Assembly (NCBI GenBank): GCA_026367775.1
Contig: CP111156.1
Location: forward strand, 868,001 to 932,000
From: Exserohilum rostratum
Lineage: Eukaryota; Ascomycota; Dothideomycetes; Pleosporales; Pleosporaceae
Direction of reading: 5' to 3'
DNA: 64,000 bases
Shown here piece by piece: positions 44,777 through 56,400 of this stretch (its first letter is position 1; each line of letters opens with the position of its first letter). A program made the translations under genes and the position numbers. The notes beneath the pieces were generated by a model. That model was given only the letters and a program-made list of their open reading frames with translations, had not been told where the DNA came from and did not search any database.

Positions 44777-46366
44777 ATGGATCGAGCACAGACACCGCCT
44801 GCCCTGCACAACCAAGGGGGCCTCTCGTCAGCCCACGCCAAAATATCTTCGCACGACGCCGCCTCCCTCCCCTCCTATTCCCCAAGACAGCTGCACTCCC
44901 CCCCTCCAACCGCCATGTCGGCGCACACCCGCTCCAAGACCATCGACGTCGTCGGCCAGGGAAAGCGCCTGTCCCTCCAGTTCCCCATCCAGCCCACGGC
45001 CGCCTCCATCAACACTCCTACTTCGGCCAAGCCATCACGCCCCCAGTCATGGGTCAACGGCGCCACGCCCATCCGCTCGCCAGAGCCGTCCGATGAGACG
45101 CCCCACGAAACAAACATTCTCGCCGTCTTGGCTGCACAGGAGCGCTACGTACTGGAGCTGAAAGAAGAGCTGAGCAAGGCCGAGGCCGATCTGGACATGC
45201 TCAAGTCGCACTGGGCCCGCCATGAAGCCAACAAGCGGCGCAACCAAGTGCGCAAAGTGACTGCGCTGCAACCCCTCGACACTTCGCTCGCAAATGCCCC
45301 GCCCAGCCCCTACGACGACGATACGTCAGGACTGTCAATGCAAAAGGAAATGGAGCGCAGAAAGACTCTCCTCAACCACGCAAAGACATCACAGCGCAAG
45401 GTATTCAGCGGCTCGCGGCACCTGCGCACCCTGTCGCTCCTCTCCCCAGAGCGCATGGAGTCTCCCTCATTCCCTCAGCCAGTTGATCTACTCGACGACC
45501 GGTCCTCCGGCATGCGCCCCCAGTCCTCCACACGCACATCTACTTCGTCAGAAATCACACGACAAGTCGTTCCTGCTGGAGACCACGACCGCTACGACAT
45601 GGGCGGTATGCCAACCATACAACGAGAACAGATCATTCGCGCCGGCACACAAATGGCCACCGACTTTAAAAAGGGTCTGTTTACCTTTATTGAAGACATT
45701 CGTCAAGCTACCGTTGGTGATGAGGCGGTCCACATGGGCGAGAGTGCGTCTGGCATGTCAGGTGCCAAGGGCGCCTCCAAGTCTGGGCGAAAACCATCAG
45801 ATGGTCGCCCGCCCCTCAGTCGCTCCGCTAGCTCCAAAAAGTCGATATCGCAAACCGGCTCCTTTGGCGATGATTTCTGGAAGGAAATGGGCGTGACTGA
45901 CCCCAAGACTACTACTGCAACAAACAAGAAGACGCAGGCCATCAAGAGCGCTGCTACCCCGCAAAAACAGATCCGCAAGGTCGCTTCCGAAGAAGACTGG
46001 GACAATTGGGATACCCCCAATGATTCGCTCCTGGTCGACGTCACAGATCCAAAAGACAGTTCGGACGAGTCAGATGCGCACACTTCACCCATTTCTGGCC
46101 CGGGCAGCTCGCGCACCAGCACCAGCACCCGGTACCATGCAAAGCGCCACGACTCAAAGGCGTCGTCGCTCACCTCCATCACCCAAGAAGATCTCCCTCC
46201 CCGTGAACCCAAACGCACTTCCATTACCTGGCCCGATATGACAAAGGTGTCGCCAAGCAATTTGAAGCGTACGGCATCGCACCTGATGAAGGAGTGGGAG
46301 AAGCAGCTGACGCCGCCGCCAGAGTCGAGAACCCAGGACTACTCGCACGGCGACTACATGAATTAA
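44777..46366 (+). CDS. DUF4048 domain protein, 529 aa
   Basis: Single exon. The frame is open from 44519, but the ATG at 44777 (MDRAQTPPALHNQ) is the first that gives a sensible start; a second candidate is 44915 (MSAHTRSKTIDVVGQGK), directly before the conserved part. Family features are RLSLQFPIQP, a short coiled coil (ILAVLAAQERYVLELKEELSKAEADLDMLKSHW, roughly residues 120-150) and GTQMATDFKKGLFTFIEDIRQATVG near 300, then GDDFWKEMG. The rest is Ser/Thr/Pro-rich. DUF4048 proteins occur in filamentous fungi; their function is not established to my knowledge. The coiled coil and phosphorylatable tail suggest a scaffold. Confidence 0.82.
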   Translation: MDRAQTPPALHNQGGLSSAHAKISSHDAASLPSYSPRQLHSPPPTAMSAHTRSKTIDVVGQGKRLSLQFPIQPTAASINTPTSAKPSRPQSWVNGATPIRSPEPSDETPHETNILAVLAAQERYVLELKEELSKAEADLDMLKSHWARHEANKRRNQVRKVTALQPLDTSLANAPPSPYDDDTSGLSMQKEMERRKTLLNHAKTSQRKVFSGSRHLRTLSLLSPERMESPSFPQPVDLLDDRSSGMRPQSSTRTSTSSEITRQVVPAGDHDRYDMGGMPTIQREQIIRAGTQMATDFKKGLFTFIEDIRQATVGDEAVHMGESASGMSGAKGASKSGRKPSDGRPPLSRSASSKKSISQTGSFGDDFWKEMGVTDPKTTTATNKKTQAIKSAATPQKQIRKVASEEDWDNWDTPNDSLLVDVTDPKDSSDESDAHTSPISGPGSSRTSTSTRYHAKRHDSKASSLTSITQEDLPPREPKRTSITWPDMTKVSPSNLKRTASHLMKEWEKQLTPPPESRTQDYSHGDYMN

Positions 46367-46811
46367 CGAAGAGTTTTACGGCATCTGCATTAGCGATATC
46401 CTGCATTATGACGGCACGCCACGGCACGGCAATTGTTTAATTCACTATTCATGGCATCTTGCTAAGTTGGCTTGTGGGAGCAGCCCTTGTAAAGACTAGC
46501 GTGGCGTTGGAGCAATTGTACATAGAGCGTATACCCAGCTTCGGGTTGACATGTACTGTCATTTGAAGCATAATGACCAATTTGAAATACTTACCACACT
46601 TTTTGACCTTGCATTTGTGTTCTCCCACCGCCTTTCTGGCAGTCCTCCGATTGCTGGGGCAGTTGCCAAGGCCCGCGTGCGACCGGCGGAATCTTCCGTC
46701 CTCCGCTCTGAACTCCGCAAAAGTTCCAGTAGTGGCGGCGCATCACAACTGCAACCAACACCATCCTTTTACCCCACACATCCTTGCGCACTCTTTGTCC
46801 AAGTAATAGCC
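46367..46811. other. Intergenic, 445 bases
   Basis: 3' flank of the DUF4048 gene and promoter of TIM22; CT-rich leader before 46812. No gene seen. Confidence 0.55.
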
Positions 46812-47655
46812 ATGGCGTTTCCAGGAGGTGCAGGCGCCATGCCAGCGGCCATGAACCCCAACGCTGGCATGTCGGAGCAGGAACAGCAGATGGTCAAGGC
46901 CGTACGTACAGAAAGATATCCTTCCTGACAAGATTGGGGCATTTGACTTACAGCTGCGCAGATGCAAATGGGTATGGAGTCATGTCTGGGTAAGACAGTA
47001 ATGGCCGGCGTTATGGGAGGAGGCCTGGGTGCCATGTTCGGACTCTTCATGTCTTCAGTACGTCTCTATTCATCCCCAATTTCTCTTGGTGAGAGAGAAG
47101 AATGAAATCTGACATGCGTAGATGCGATACGATACCCCCATGTCACAACCTCTTCCGGTCAACACACCAGCTGCCCAGCCCGCCGCTGCAGCGACAGGCG
47201 CTTCGGCTACAGCAGGTGTGAAACCTTCGACAATAGCCACGAGCAACGTCAACTCCGCTTCTGCTACAACACTGGCCTCCACATCCACTTCCTCCGCCGC
47301 GGCCACCCTTCCCAACCCCGGTGCGACTGGGGCGGTCCCAATCACCGACCTCCCTCTCAAGCAGCAACTTCGCGCCGGTCTCCGTGATATGTACCGCTCC
47401 TCCATTTCCTCGGGTCGCAACTTTGCAAAGGTCGGCGCCATATTCTCAGGCACAGAATGCGCTATTGAGGGTCTCCGAGCGAAGAACGATTTGTACAATG
47501 GTGTTGCAGGAGGATGTTTGACTGGAGGAATCCTCGCGCGGAATGCTGGACCTCAGGCGGTGGCTGTAGGATGTGCAGGTTTTGCGGTTTTCTCGGCAGC
47601 AATTGACGCCTACATGCGCATGCCAGAGGATGAGAGGAGTAAGCCCATTGCATAA
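46812..47655 (+). CDS. TIM22: TIM22, mitochondrial inner-membrane translocase subunit, 239 aa
   Basis: Three exons: 46812-46901, 46962-47057 and 47122-47655, all phase 0. The second exon begins exactly at ATGCAAATGGG; the acceptor 8 bases earlier would break the frame. The Tim17/Tim22/Tim23 domain is seen in MESCLGKTVMAGVMGGGLGAM (TM1), LRDMYRSSISSGRNFAKVGAIFSGTECAIEGLRAKND and GCLTGGILARNAGPQAVAVGC. The two family cysteines (ESC and TEC) are present. A linker of about 70 residues rich in Ala, Ser and Thr separates TM1 from TM2, longer than in yeast. The protein forms the carrier translocase that inserts multi-span proteins into the inner membrane. Confidence 0.94.
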
Positions 47656-48264
47656 GAGATGGGAACGATCATGTGAACAAAATTTCAAACCGGTTAGAGG
47701 GCCATGATGTACTAATACTGTATACCACTATCGAGTTAGAATCGGGGTGCAACTCGCAACTTTAGCATTGGGCGGCGTTATGATATTGGACATCATTCAG
47801 GATTCGTCTAGACTCAGACATTGTTGCCTAGTGAAATGCGGTTGAATTGAATGAATATGCAAAATATCAGCAGTACAGGCCATGAACATCTGAACCAAAA
47901 ATGACTGTCAATATGTCTTCATAAATATTAATTACTTGGTTTCCTCTTATTCATTGTGAGGCACCCTAAGGGCCAATCCATTTATGCGTCACACTGCAAC
48001 GGCAGTAGCCACAGCCTGTCCAATCAGAACTCGCGAGCTTTCACATCCGAAAAAAGTTGCGCCCCACTACCGCCACCATTGCGAAATCTTCCCACGGCGC
48101 AAACACTACTGTGCGACTCGGTCACCTATTTGCGATCGAATATTTTTCGCGTGACAAACTGAGGTTTCCTTCATTCAAGCCAAGTCGATTAGAAAGAGGA
48201 GTAGAAAATCCAGTGTACTGCTCGCTAAGCACCCACTACCACCACAACCACCACAACCACCACC
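47656..48264. other. Intergenic, 609 bases
   Basis: 3' flank of TIM22 and promoter of NOB1. AT-rich at about 47850-47950. A CCACAA/CCACCA repeat (about 48233-48262) sits immediately before the NOB1 start and is probably in its 5' UTR. Confidence 0.55.
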
Positions 48265-50097
48265 ATGGATGACTCTACGTCTACACAGCAAAAGCCGATT
48301 CACTCGCTTATTTTGGATACCGGACCACTGATTAAAAACGCCGTGTCAATCTCGACCCTCATCAACTCCGCAGAGGAACTCATCACCACCCCCGCCATTC
48401 TGTCTGAAGTCCGCGATGCGGCGACAAGGTCACGTGTGCAGACAACGCTTGTTCCATTTTTGACTATCAGAAACCCCAGTCCGGCCAGTTACGATGCCGT
48501 CATTGCATTCAGCAAGAAGACTGGTGACTATGAGGTGCTCAGCAAACAGGATTTGGGTATCTTGGCCCTGGCGTACGAGGTTCATTGTGAGCGCAATGGC
48601 GGGAACTGGGGGCTGAGAGAAGTCCCAAAGGGAGAGGTGAAGAGGAGGCCAGAAGAGATTGAGGCTGAGAAGGAAAAGGCAGCACAAGCTGTGGCAGAGG
48701 GTGGCTCGTCAAAATCGGCGAGTAAGCGCAGGCGCAAGGCGGCCAAGGCTCGCCAGGCGAACGAAGATGTAACAGAAGAGGTGGCTGAGGAGGCGCATCC
48801 CGAAGAGCCAGGCAGCGTTGAACCCGAGGAGGCTGACGACGGCTGGGAGCAACCTACGGGCAAGCGTGCGGCCAAGGCTAGGGCGCCGAAAACCCCCAAG
48901 TTCAATTTCAAGCCAACCGAGGAGGTCGAAGACAAGCCTGAGCAGCAGGACCAGCAGCCTTCTCTAGCCGATGCGCAGGAAGCAGATGGCGGAGTTTCAA
49001 TTACCCAGGAGCAAGTGCACGAGCAAATACACGAGCAGGTCGCAGAGCAGGTGCAGGACCAGATCCATGAGCAGGTCCAAGACCAGATTCACGAGCAGCT
49101 TGAGCAAAAGGGTCAGGAGAACCTCGAGAGCCAGGTTGTAGAGAAGGCTGAACAGCAAATTGAACAGCAAGTCCAGGAGCAGGTTCAAGAGCAGCTGGAG
49201 GAAAAGCTTGGGGAGCAGGGACTCATTGAGAAGTCGGCAGCAGTCGAGGTGCCCAGTATAAACATCCACGTTGAGCAAGATGCAGAGGTGTCTGTCGCAC
49301 CAGAGAACTCACAACAAGCGCCTGAAGAACAGGCACCCAAAGATTCAAACCTCGAAAACGACATGGCCGACCTCTCCCTCTCCGAACAACCAACCCAACA
49401 ACCTACTCCCCCCACCACCGACGACTCCGCCGCCGACTCCGACTCTGACGGTGAATGGATCACCCCCAACAACCTCCCAGAGCACCAAGCCAAAGACTCT
49501 ACTCTCCAACCCCACGTCCAAACCACCGACAACCGCCAACTCGACGTGGCAACCATGACGACCGATTTCGCCATGCAAAACGTGCTTCTCCAATTAAACC
49601 TCCACCTCCTCTCCCCCAACATGCAGCGCATTAAGAATGTAACCACCAAAGTCCTTCGCTGCCACGCCTGCTTCCACATCGTCAAACAAATGACACGCCA
49701 ATTCTGCCCCCGCTGCGGCCAACCCACCCTCCAACGCGTCTCGTGCAGCACAAACGCCAAAGGCGAATTCCGCATCCATCTCGCCCGCAACTACACGTAC
49801 AACAAGCGCGGCGACAAATACAGCATCCCCAAGCCCATTGCAGGCACTGCAAACAACAAGTGGAGTGCGGGACAAGGAGGCGGCAAGACGGGCTGGGGCA
49901 AGGATTTAATTCTCGCAGAGGACCAGAAAGAATATATGAAGGCGATGGAGAGCGAGAAGAGGAATAGGAAAAAGGATTTGATGGATGAGGATTATCTTCC
50001 AAGCATTCTGACAGGAGATAGGGGGGCAAAGCCGGGGGCTGGGGGTAGGATCAAGGTTGGCGCAGGGAAGAATGTTAATGCTAAGAAGAGGAATTGA
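48265..50097 (+). CDS. NOB1: NOB1, 20S pre-rRNA D-site endonuclease, 610 aa
   Basis: Single exon. An N-terminal PIN domain opens HSLILDTGPLIKN, with the first catalytic Asp near residue 18; EVRDAATR and SKQDLGILALAYE carry further acidic metal ligands. A zinc ribbon (LRCHACFHIV, then CPRCGQPTLQRVSC, about 466-490) and the C-terminal NOB1 block (YSIPKP, then GKDLILAEDQKEY) follow. The enzyme makes the final cut producing 18S rRNA in cytoplasmic pre-40S particles. Unusual is the middle: residues about 245-320 are a near-perfect Q/E/H/V repeat (EQIHEQVAEQVQDQIHEQ) predicted to form a long helix or coiled coil, making this protein longer than yeast Nob1 (459 residues). The linker also contains an acidic and Pro/Thr-rich part. 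Confidence 0.94.
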   Translation: MDDSTSTQQKPIHSLILDTGPLIKNAVSISTLINSAEELITTPAILSEVRDAATRSRVQTTLVPFLTIRNPSPASYDAVIAFSKKTGDYEVLSKQDLGILALAYEVHCERNGGNWGLREVPKGEVKRRPEEIEAEKEKAAQAVAEGGSSKSASKRRRKAAKARQANEDVTEEVAEEAHPEEPGSVEPEEADDGWEQPTGKRAAKARAPKTPKFNFKPTEEVEDKPEQQDQQPSLADAQEADGGVSITQEQVHEQIHEQVAEQVQDQIHEQVQDQIHEQLEQKGQENLESQVVEKAEQQIEQQVQEQVQEQLEEKLGEQGLIEKSAAVEVPSINIHVEQDAEVSVAPENSQQAPEEQAPKDSNLENDMADLSLSEQPTQQPTPPTTDDSAADSDSDGEWITPNNLPEHQAKDSTLQPHVQTTDNRQLDVATMTTDFAMQNVLLQLNLHLLSPNMQRIKNVTTKVLRCHACFHIVKQMTRQFCPRCGQPTLQRVSCSTNAKGEFRIHLARNYTYNKRGDKYSIPKPIAGTANNKWSAGQGGGKTGWGKDLILAEDQKEYMKAMESEKRNRKKDLMDEDYLPSILTGDRGAKPGAGGRIKVGAGKNVNAKKRN

Positions 50098-50386
50098 AGG
50101 AGATGATGGGATGATGTGGATGTAAGGGTAGTGGGTGGATGGCAAAAGTAACAGGTATGTGATGACTGATTGTTTCTTTCCGGTGGTTGGGACTTTAAAA
50201 GGCGTTTCGGTATGACTAAGGTTATCTCTTGATGAATGAAATGAATTCAAATTTGCATGCATAGAAGGAAGTCATCGAGTCTTTCTTCCTGCTTTATGAA
50301 TATGATCAGGTATAACTATGTAGATTCATCGTGAATGTTTCCTACTAGGACGTCGTCGAACGAGACTCATGCACTCCAACTCCCTT

Positions 50387-50403
50387 CCCCCCCCCCCCCC
50401 CCC
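50387..50403. repeat. C17 homopolymer
   Basis: Seventeen consecutive C residues on the plus strand, intergenic. The length may be subject to sequencing error or slippage. Confidence 0.8.
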
Positions 50404-51966
50404 TATGCGAACACCAAAAGTTTAGATATATAATCCTAACTTGTACACTTGAATCAAATCTCTAACCTCAAGTTTCTCGTGTTTGTCTGGCATTTTTACT
50501 CAATACTACATCTATACTAGTGAATAGATTTCATGGAGGATGTATCTAATTTATGTATGCGGTATTAGTATGTCCATCTACAACATTTGATTCCTTTTTC
50601 ATTTTCGAAAACGTAATCCACGCCACCGCTGTGCAGAATCTCGTGCAAGAACCACCCGTTCCAACTTACCTCGCATCACCTCATCTCGTCCCGTTCCTTT
50701 CCCTCACACGACACAGATACATGGGGCATCGATCCATCCAAACGCGAATTGTATACCTTTCTCAGCACTTCCATTTCCGCTTTCTTCTAGTGATACTCCT
50801 TTTTGCCACCACTCGTACTCCTTCTCAAGAGAATCGGGTCACCCCTTGCGTTATGCGGGCAACACGGGCTGCGCGGCACGAAGCGACCGAGTGATTCTTG
50901 GGTGGCCTACAGGTGTGGATGGCAGATCGGTGTAGGATGAGTTGTTGAGTGTCATCCTTCTGTCATTCAGATTGTTTTGGGATATGGGAACGGTGCTTTG
51001 GGAAGGTGTGTTGTGTTGTGCTGTCGGAGGATGAGGTCGGGTACGTAGTGATACGGGTGCCTTTCTGTGGAACCAGTGTCTTTGCGTGGCGCGGGTACGA
51101 GAAAATTGTCTGTGAGGCTCCGTTCGTTCCATTCCAAGTCATCTGTTTCGGCTCAAGGCTATTAAAAGATTGACCGAGGGGTCCGTATCTTTTTCCGTTA
51201 GCCATGCTGAGTAGGATGCAACAGTGAGATCGTAATACTGCGGCTGCAAAAGCGTTACGCAAGGCTGTGATATCGGATCTCAAATTGTAGAACGCTGCCT
51301 GCTTAGATCAACTGGGGCATCTTGGTGAATGGGATTCCAGGCCTCTGTTGGGATCTTACATATGCGACCATGTGGCTCAGATGATCCAATTCAAGTCCGA
51401 TATGACTCGACGATTCCAAGCCCATCACTTATGTGGCGTCCGGCGTAAAGACTGATTCGCAGGGTAGAAATGTTTTTACAAAGCGCTTTGCATGTGGTAA
51501 CCAACCGTATCGCTCAATCGTCCAAGTTGGAGCCACAGCATGTCCAGGCGAACAGCGCCTTCCTCCGACCGGCCGGAAAAATGGCTTCGATATGAGCGGT
51601 CCTCGTATCGTCACAGCCGCGGGAGCGTGGCGTAAGAAAGACACGCGAATCTGTACTACCACACACAATCCTTGTAGACTTTTCACGTGGGCTACGCCAA
51701 ACGCCTCGCTTACATGAAAGACACTCCATTCGATGTTTGACGGCCAATCTGACTCGAAGAAAAAGGTAATTGAACCAACGGGGTCGGTTCGGGCTTCGGT
51801 GGGCATTCTCATGAGAGGGGCCCGTGTGCCGGCGGTGCATTCTGAAAGGGCGCCTCGAAAAGGGATGCATAAAGCCTGCGCATATGTTGAATTAAATGGA
51901 AATCATCCAACCAGACGATGAATAAGCAATCAGGCAAACGGTCCAGCATGTGGTGGTGTGGGTGAA

Positions 51967-51972
51967 TATAAA
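51967..51972 (+). promoter_or_regulatory. TATA box of the terpene synthase gene
   Basis: TATAAA in GAATATAAAGC, 97 bases before the ATG at 52064. It supports that ATG as the start of the first exon. Confidence 0.45.
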
Positions 51973-52063
51973 GCTGCAAAGTCCTTCGGTCATGTCGTGC
52001 AAGCTTTGTTTTTGTAAAGAGATTCATAACGACTGAAAGGAGTTAGAAGTTGGATCTTGCAGT

Positions 52064-53418
52064 ATGTCCATTACAAGTATACTTACGTCATGGACTTGGG
52101 TCCCCAAGTTGTATATTCGCCAAGTAAGTTCTTCATTCAGATGCTTAACTGTTAGATCATTTCCATGCTGATGCTTTCTAGTTCTCCAAGTCCAATCATA
52201 GTCCCAAGTACATCGAGGCTCAAAAGGCTCTTCCGTCTGCCACATACGATGCCTCATCGAAATACACGGATCATCGTGCGGATATCATAGCTCAACTGCG
52301 GGGTCAAGAAATCCACGTACCAGATATTTCTTATATTTACTCTGATTGGGAAGCCAGGATACATCCAGACGTTGATTTGTTGAGACAATACCTTGAAGGC
52401 TACTTTGAGGCGTTCATCAGTACTGAAAGTATTCGAAAGAAGCAGAGGAAAGTTGACAACGGACTCTGTGTTGGGCACTTTTGGACCCATGTCGCGCCAG
52501 ATAAGTTTCTCATTCTCGGTGAGCTCGTTGCTTGGGTAAGTCAAAGTCTCTCTTTGTAAATGTCGCTTACGTGATATTCAGTTCTTTTTCTGGGACGATG
52601 AGATCGACTGTGGCACGCTAACCGACGACCGCGACAAAACCGAAGCGTATTGCGATGATACACTCAAATTCATCAGGCATTGCTTGCAGCCGGAGCTCGA
52701 GGGCCCTGTGCCAGCGCCGGGCCGGTTGCATAACTGTGGACCTTGGATTAACATGGGTCGAGCCATGCAAGAGGGACAGTCCAAAGGTACATTGCTGGAA
52801 TTGGTCAGATGAGCTTTGGCTGACGGCACTGCAGAAGCGCGCAATAGATTTGCAGCAGCAATTTACGACTTCGTCCTAGGTGTTCGTACATCTCAGGCTA
52901 CGTGGGCCCAAGGGATATCCACACTAGAACAATATACTGCGCGGCGACTGAGGACTGTCGGGACGAACCCTTGTGTTGCGGTAATGCAATGGGCATATGG
53001 ATTAGACCTTCCTTCACCCATCTGGGAACACGAAGCAATGGTTGCCATAACGCGCGAGGTTGCAATTAGTGATTTCCTCTGGAACGATATTGTCAGTCTC
53101 AGGAAAGAGATTGACGATGGTGATTTTGACTCGGCGATTCCGGTCATAGTGTGGAATGAGGGGTGTAGTGCGCAACTTGCCGTCGACCGATGTGTAAAAA
53201 TGGTCGAAGAGAGCTGGAAGCGACTGTTGGAGGCAGAGAAGCGGCTGATGGATGCACACGCCGACGAACCTCAACAGACCAGGAGTGACATCAAGACATT
53301 GGTCGGTGGCTGTAAGGATCTAATTATGGGGCATATGGTGTATTCTCTGAAGATTCCTCGGAACATGTCTGCGGCACGAATGAGCGAGAAGGATTGTAGT
53401 TTTCGTATTGTACTCTGA
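52064..53418 (+). CDS. Class I terpene synthase (fungal sesquiterpene-cyclase type), 400 aa
   Basis: Four exons: 52064-52123, 52182-52535, 52582-52786 and 52835-53418. Exons 2-4 are secure; the first 20-codon exon is inferred from a GTAAGT donor, a TAG acceptor, matching phase and an upstream TATA box. The Asp-rich metal motif is FFFWDDEID (DDEID at about 143-147). The NSE triad motif is NDIVSLRKE at about 290-298, followed by DDGDFDS. Other family marks are GQEIHVPDISYIYSDWEARI near the start of the domain and WNEGCSAQLAVDRC. The length of 400 is normal for fungal terpene synthases of the Terpene_syn_C_2 type. The enzyme cyclises a prenyl diphosphate; product unknown. No P450, oxidoreductase or transporter lies within the surrounding gene-poor island, so it may act alone. 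Confidence 0.87.
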
Positions 53419-56400
53419 GTAGATTGGGTGTTTGTTGATAATTATAACCTTGAGCTGAGTAAATTGTCCTGGAGAGCGACTGCTGCTCAGCTTAAGCTTA
53501 AATATCTTGCATTTGACGGATGTGCTTCACTATGAATCAGAGCTTTGTTACCTTTTGACTTGTAACTGTGTGTTGACACACATAAATTCTGTCGACTTCT
53601 GGAGACAATAGACGAGTGCATCCATTAGGATATCATTTGGTGAGCTTCATAAATGATAAGTATGAGATTTTGGTATCCTAGGAAATGCCACAGAGACAGG
53701 CTAGATAGACCTGCTGATAACGTCAGCTACTGTGGAATGGATGTGGATACTGCGGCACAGACCATTTCTCTGATTCAAAGACAGAGCACGCCATCCCCTG
53801 TAATGTCACACAAGAGGCTGAAGTCCAATAACGGCCAAAAGATCCACTGCGTGTGCGTGTTTTTCGTACCCATCTAAGAAGCAGCGTGCGTCGATGCGAG
53901 GACCGATTTCAGGCAAACACCTCCCGTGATATGGGTGATTCGTGATTGGCCAGATGACCAGGTCCAAATCGCCTTGAGGAAAGAACCGTCAGCCGGCCCC
54001 TACCTGTCTTAGCTCCCGCATGCCAAACTCAACCTCAATCGCTATCTTTCTTCCGTGTCCGACATACCACCAGCCTCCTCCGATATTGTCAAGGCCTTGT
54101 TTACGCGTATCCAAGTCACCAAACCACAATAAGCGTTAAGCGTCCATGTTATCGATGCAGCGGCCCTGGTATCCTTCCGCCGCTTAGCGGCTGGCCTCCA
54201 GGTGCCACCGGCCTTTCGACTACGCCTCGTGTACGCTCATTCGTTCTTAGGCCGACGTCCCCACATAGGTTCCTGAGATATCATCGGCAGGGGCAAGATC
54301 CGCAACCCGGTAGACGTTGGCTAGGTCCAGGACGTTCGCTCGGAACTCGATTGAAGATCGGTGGCAACATATACATGAGTTGGAAATGTCTAACCTCCAT
54401 AGCTGCTGCGTGATTGTCGTTGTACGACAACGCTACAAATCTTAATTTTCCATCCACTGTTGCGCGGCGGAAGGGCGCGGGAAAGCTTCTCGGATATGGG
54501 CCGATTGTGTGAGTGGAGGAACGCGAGGCATCTACGTCCTAGTCAGCTCCTTCTTCGTTTCGGTACCCCTTTAATTTCTGGCCCAAGAAGTTGCGCAAAC
54601 GAGATATTTGCGCTCGCGTATTCAGGCGCATTGTCGGCGCTCATTCGGCAGAACACCCATTCCGCACGCAGCCCTTGCAGCAAGAGGATTAAAACTACGC
54701 ACTTCCAAGTTCGCCTGTTAATGTGTTTGTATAACTGTTACCTGACTCTAGTGGCGGTATAACGTGCTGAGCGAATCAAGGCCGTCGCCATCGCCACAGG
54801 CTAGCGAGCTCCACCAATGCGTATGCGACTCTGGAGGTGTCCTCCACTGTATCATGCCAAGTTCGTACACGGCTGGCTGAGCCATCGCTCCATAGGTGAG
54901 GGGAATTGCAAGCCCAAACCAAGCCTGCTATTCATTTGGACAAAATGAGCGATTGCAGAGAATCTTCCATTCAGCTGAACACGGTATCTTCCTGGAGGAT
55001 TACCGCCGCTACCATAAGCAGAAACTTGGCATCGAGGCGTCAGAAGGTATCTCTATCGTTTCATGGCACGCTCTCATGGCAAGAATGTGCTGGGCGGGCG
55101 CTGAGTGTCATGAGTTCCTTGCTTGGGCTTGGTGTCTGGGTTACGACTGTGAGAGCAGCTCGTGCGGGGTCGTAGTCTGGATGTGCCTTATCTTACCGGA
55201 CACTGGACTCAAAAGCAGCCGCGGGCACAGCAAGTTGCGATCGCGGCCTGTTTGCCTTACAGTGCCAGTGCTGACAGGTATCCGCTCGTTCGATTGGGCA
55301 TTGGGTCGTGATGGTGTGCGCATGACCCCAATTGTGACGAGCGCTTCCCGCAATGTCAGGATTTGACCGGTGAGTTGCATTTGCATCCTGTGCCGAGACT
55401 CATCGTCTTGAGCGCAGATGTTCAGCTGCAAGGGCCGATATCCGGTGAAGGAATTTATACGATCATGCAGGTCGAAGAGACACCTGCCTCGATCAGCAGC
55501 CTTTTGGCGCCGGCAAGGGACGGGGAAGTCTACCTGCATCCATTAGCGGCTGTAAACAATGGCCCAATCGAACGTTGCGGAACACTGGAGCAGAAAGAAG
55601 GCAAACTTGCATGGAGGTCCTTCAACGGCCTTAGCCTGTCAGCCGGATCCTGCGAGCGCCTACTTAACTGCGGCACGCCCTCGATGTTTGGACCTAGGCA
55701 AGAAACATTATTACATATCAAACAAGAAGAGGCAGAGAATACTTACTGGAGTTGCGTTGCATGGCCACCAATCATGCATAGGCCATCCGACACAATCGCT
55801 GCTCGAACGATCGACACAATAAGCGCCCACAAGATTGTCGGCCAGCAAGGCCCCTACGCCGGCTTATAACCCCTCGGTACGCAGAGCCGCATGTCTTAAT
55901 CGCTCCTGGCCACGCGCAAGCACGTGCATATTTCTGGCGATACGCCTACAACCGCGAAAATACGACAGAATGCTCATTGAAACACCGTTCTCTTGTTTGA
56001 CATAGGGCGATTCGAGATAGTAAGACTGCACTCTTCATCTCTTTGGAGTACAGTCTATCAGGTGGAAGGCACAGTGTGTGCGGTCAGTCGACTTCCCCGC
56101 ATCTCTGTTCGCGGAGCTTAGGCTTTCTTCACATTGCCGGCTTCTCTGTCCTGGACGACACGTCGAGCATCTCTCTAACCGAATCCTTGACGGACCAATT
56201 CCTCCGCTGTCTCACACCAATTGCCACGCTAGACAGCAGAACTAGGGCGCTTCGCTAGAGGGATCCACCCCGGAGCGCTGTTGGGCAGGCGCAGTGGCAC
56301 TCCAATCGTTGGGTTGCCACCAGCAAGAAGTGGTTGCTACTTATGCAGGCTGTGGGGGTTTCATGGAACGCGACGCCCAGCCGGCTAGCTTCCATGCTTT

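Larger units (their letters stand above)
50098..52063. other. Gene-poor stretch, 2.0 kb
   Basis: Left border of the accessory island. It holds a 17-base C run at 50387-50403. Frames at 50553-50894 (plus), 50963-51283 (minus) and 51429-51812 (minus) are open but show no domain or convincing splice structure. A TATAAA at 51967-51972 lies 97 bases before the proposed terpene synthase start. Confidence 0.45.

Noticed and set aside
48582..49790. Minus-strand frames opposite NOB1, including a Leu-rich repeat-like one
   Set aside because: Antisense of the Q/E-rich repeat; NOB1 is complete on the plus strand.
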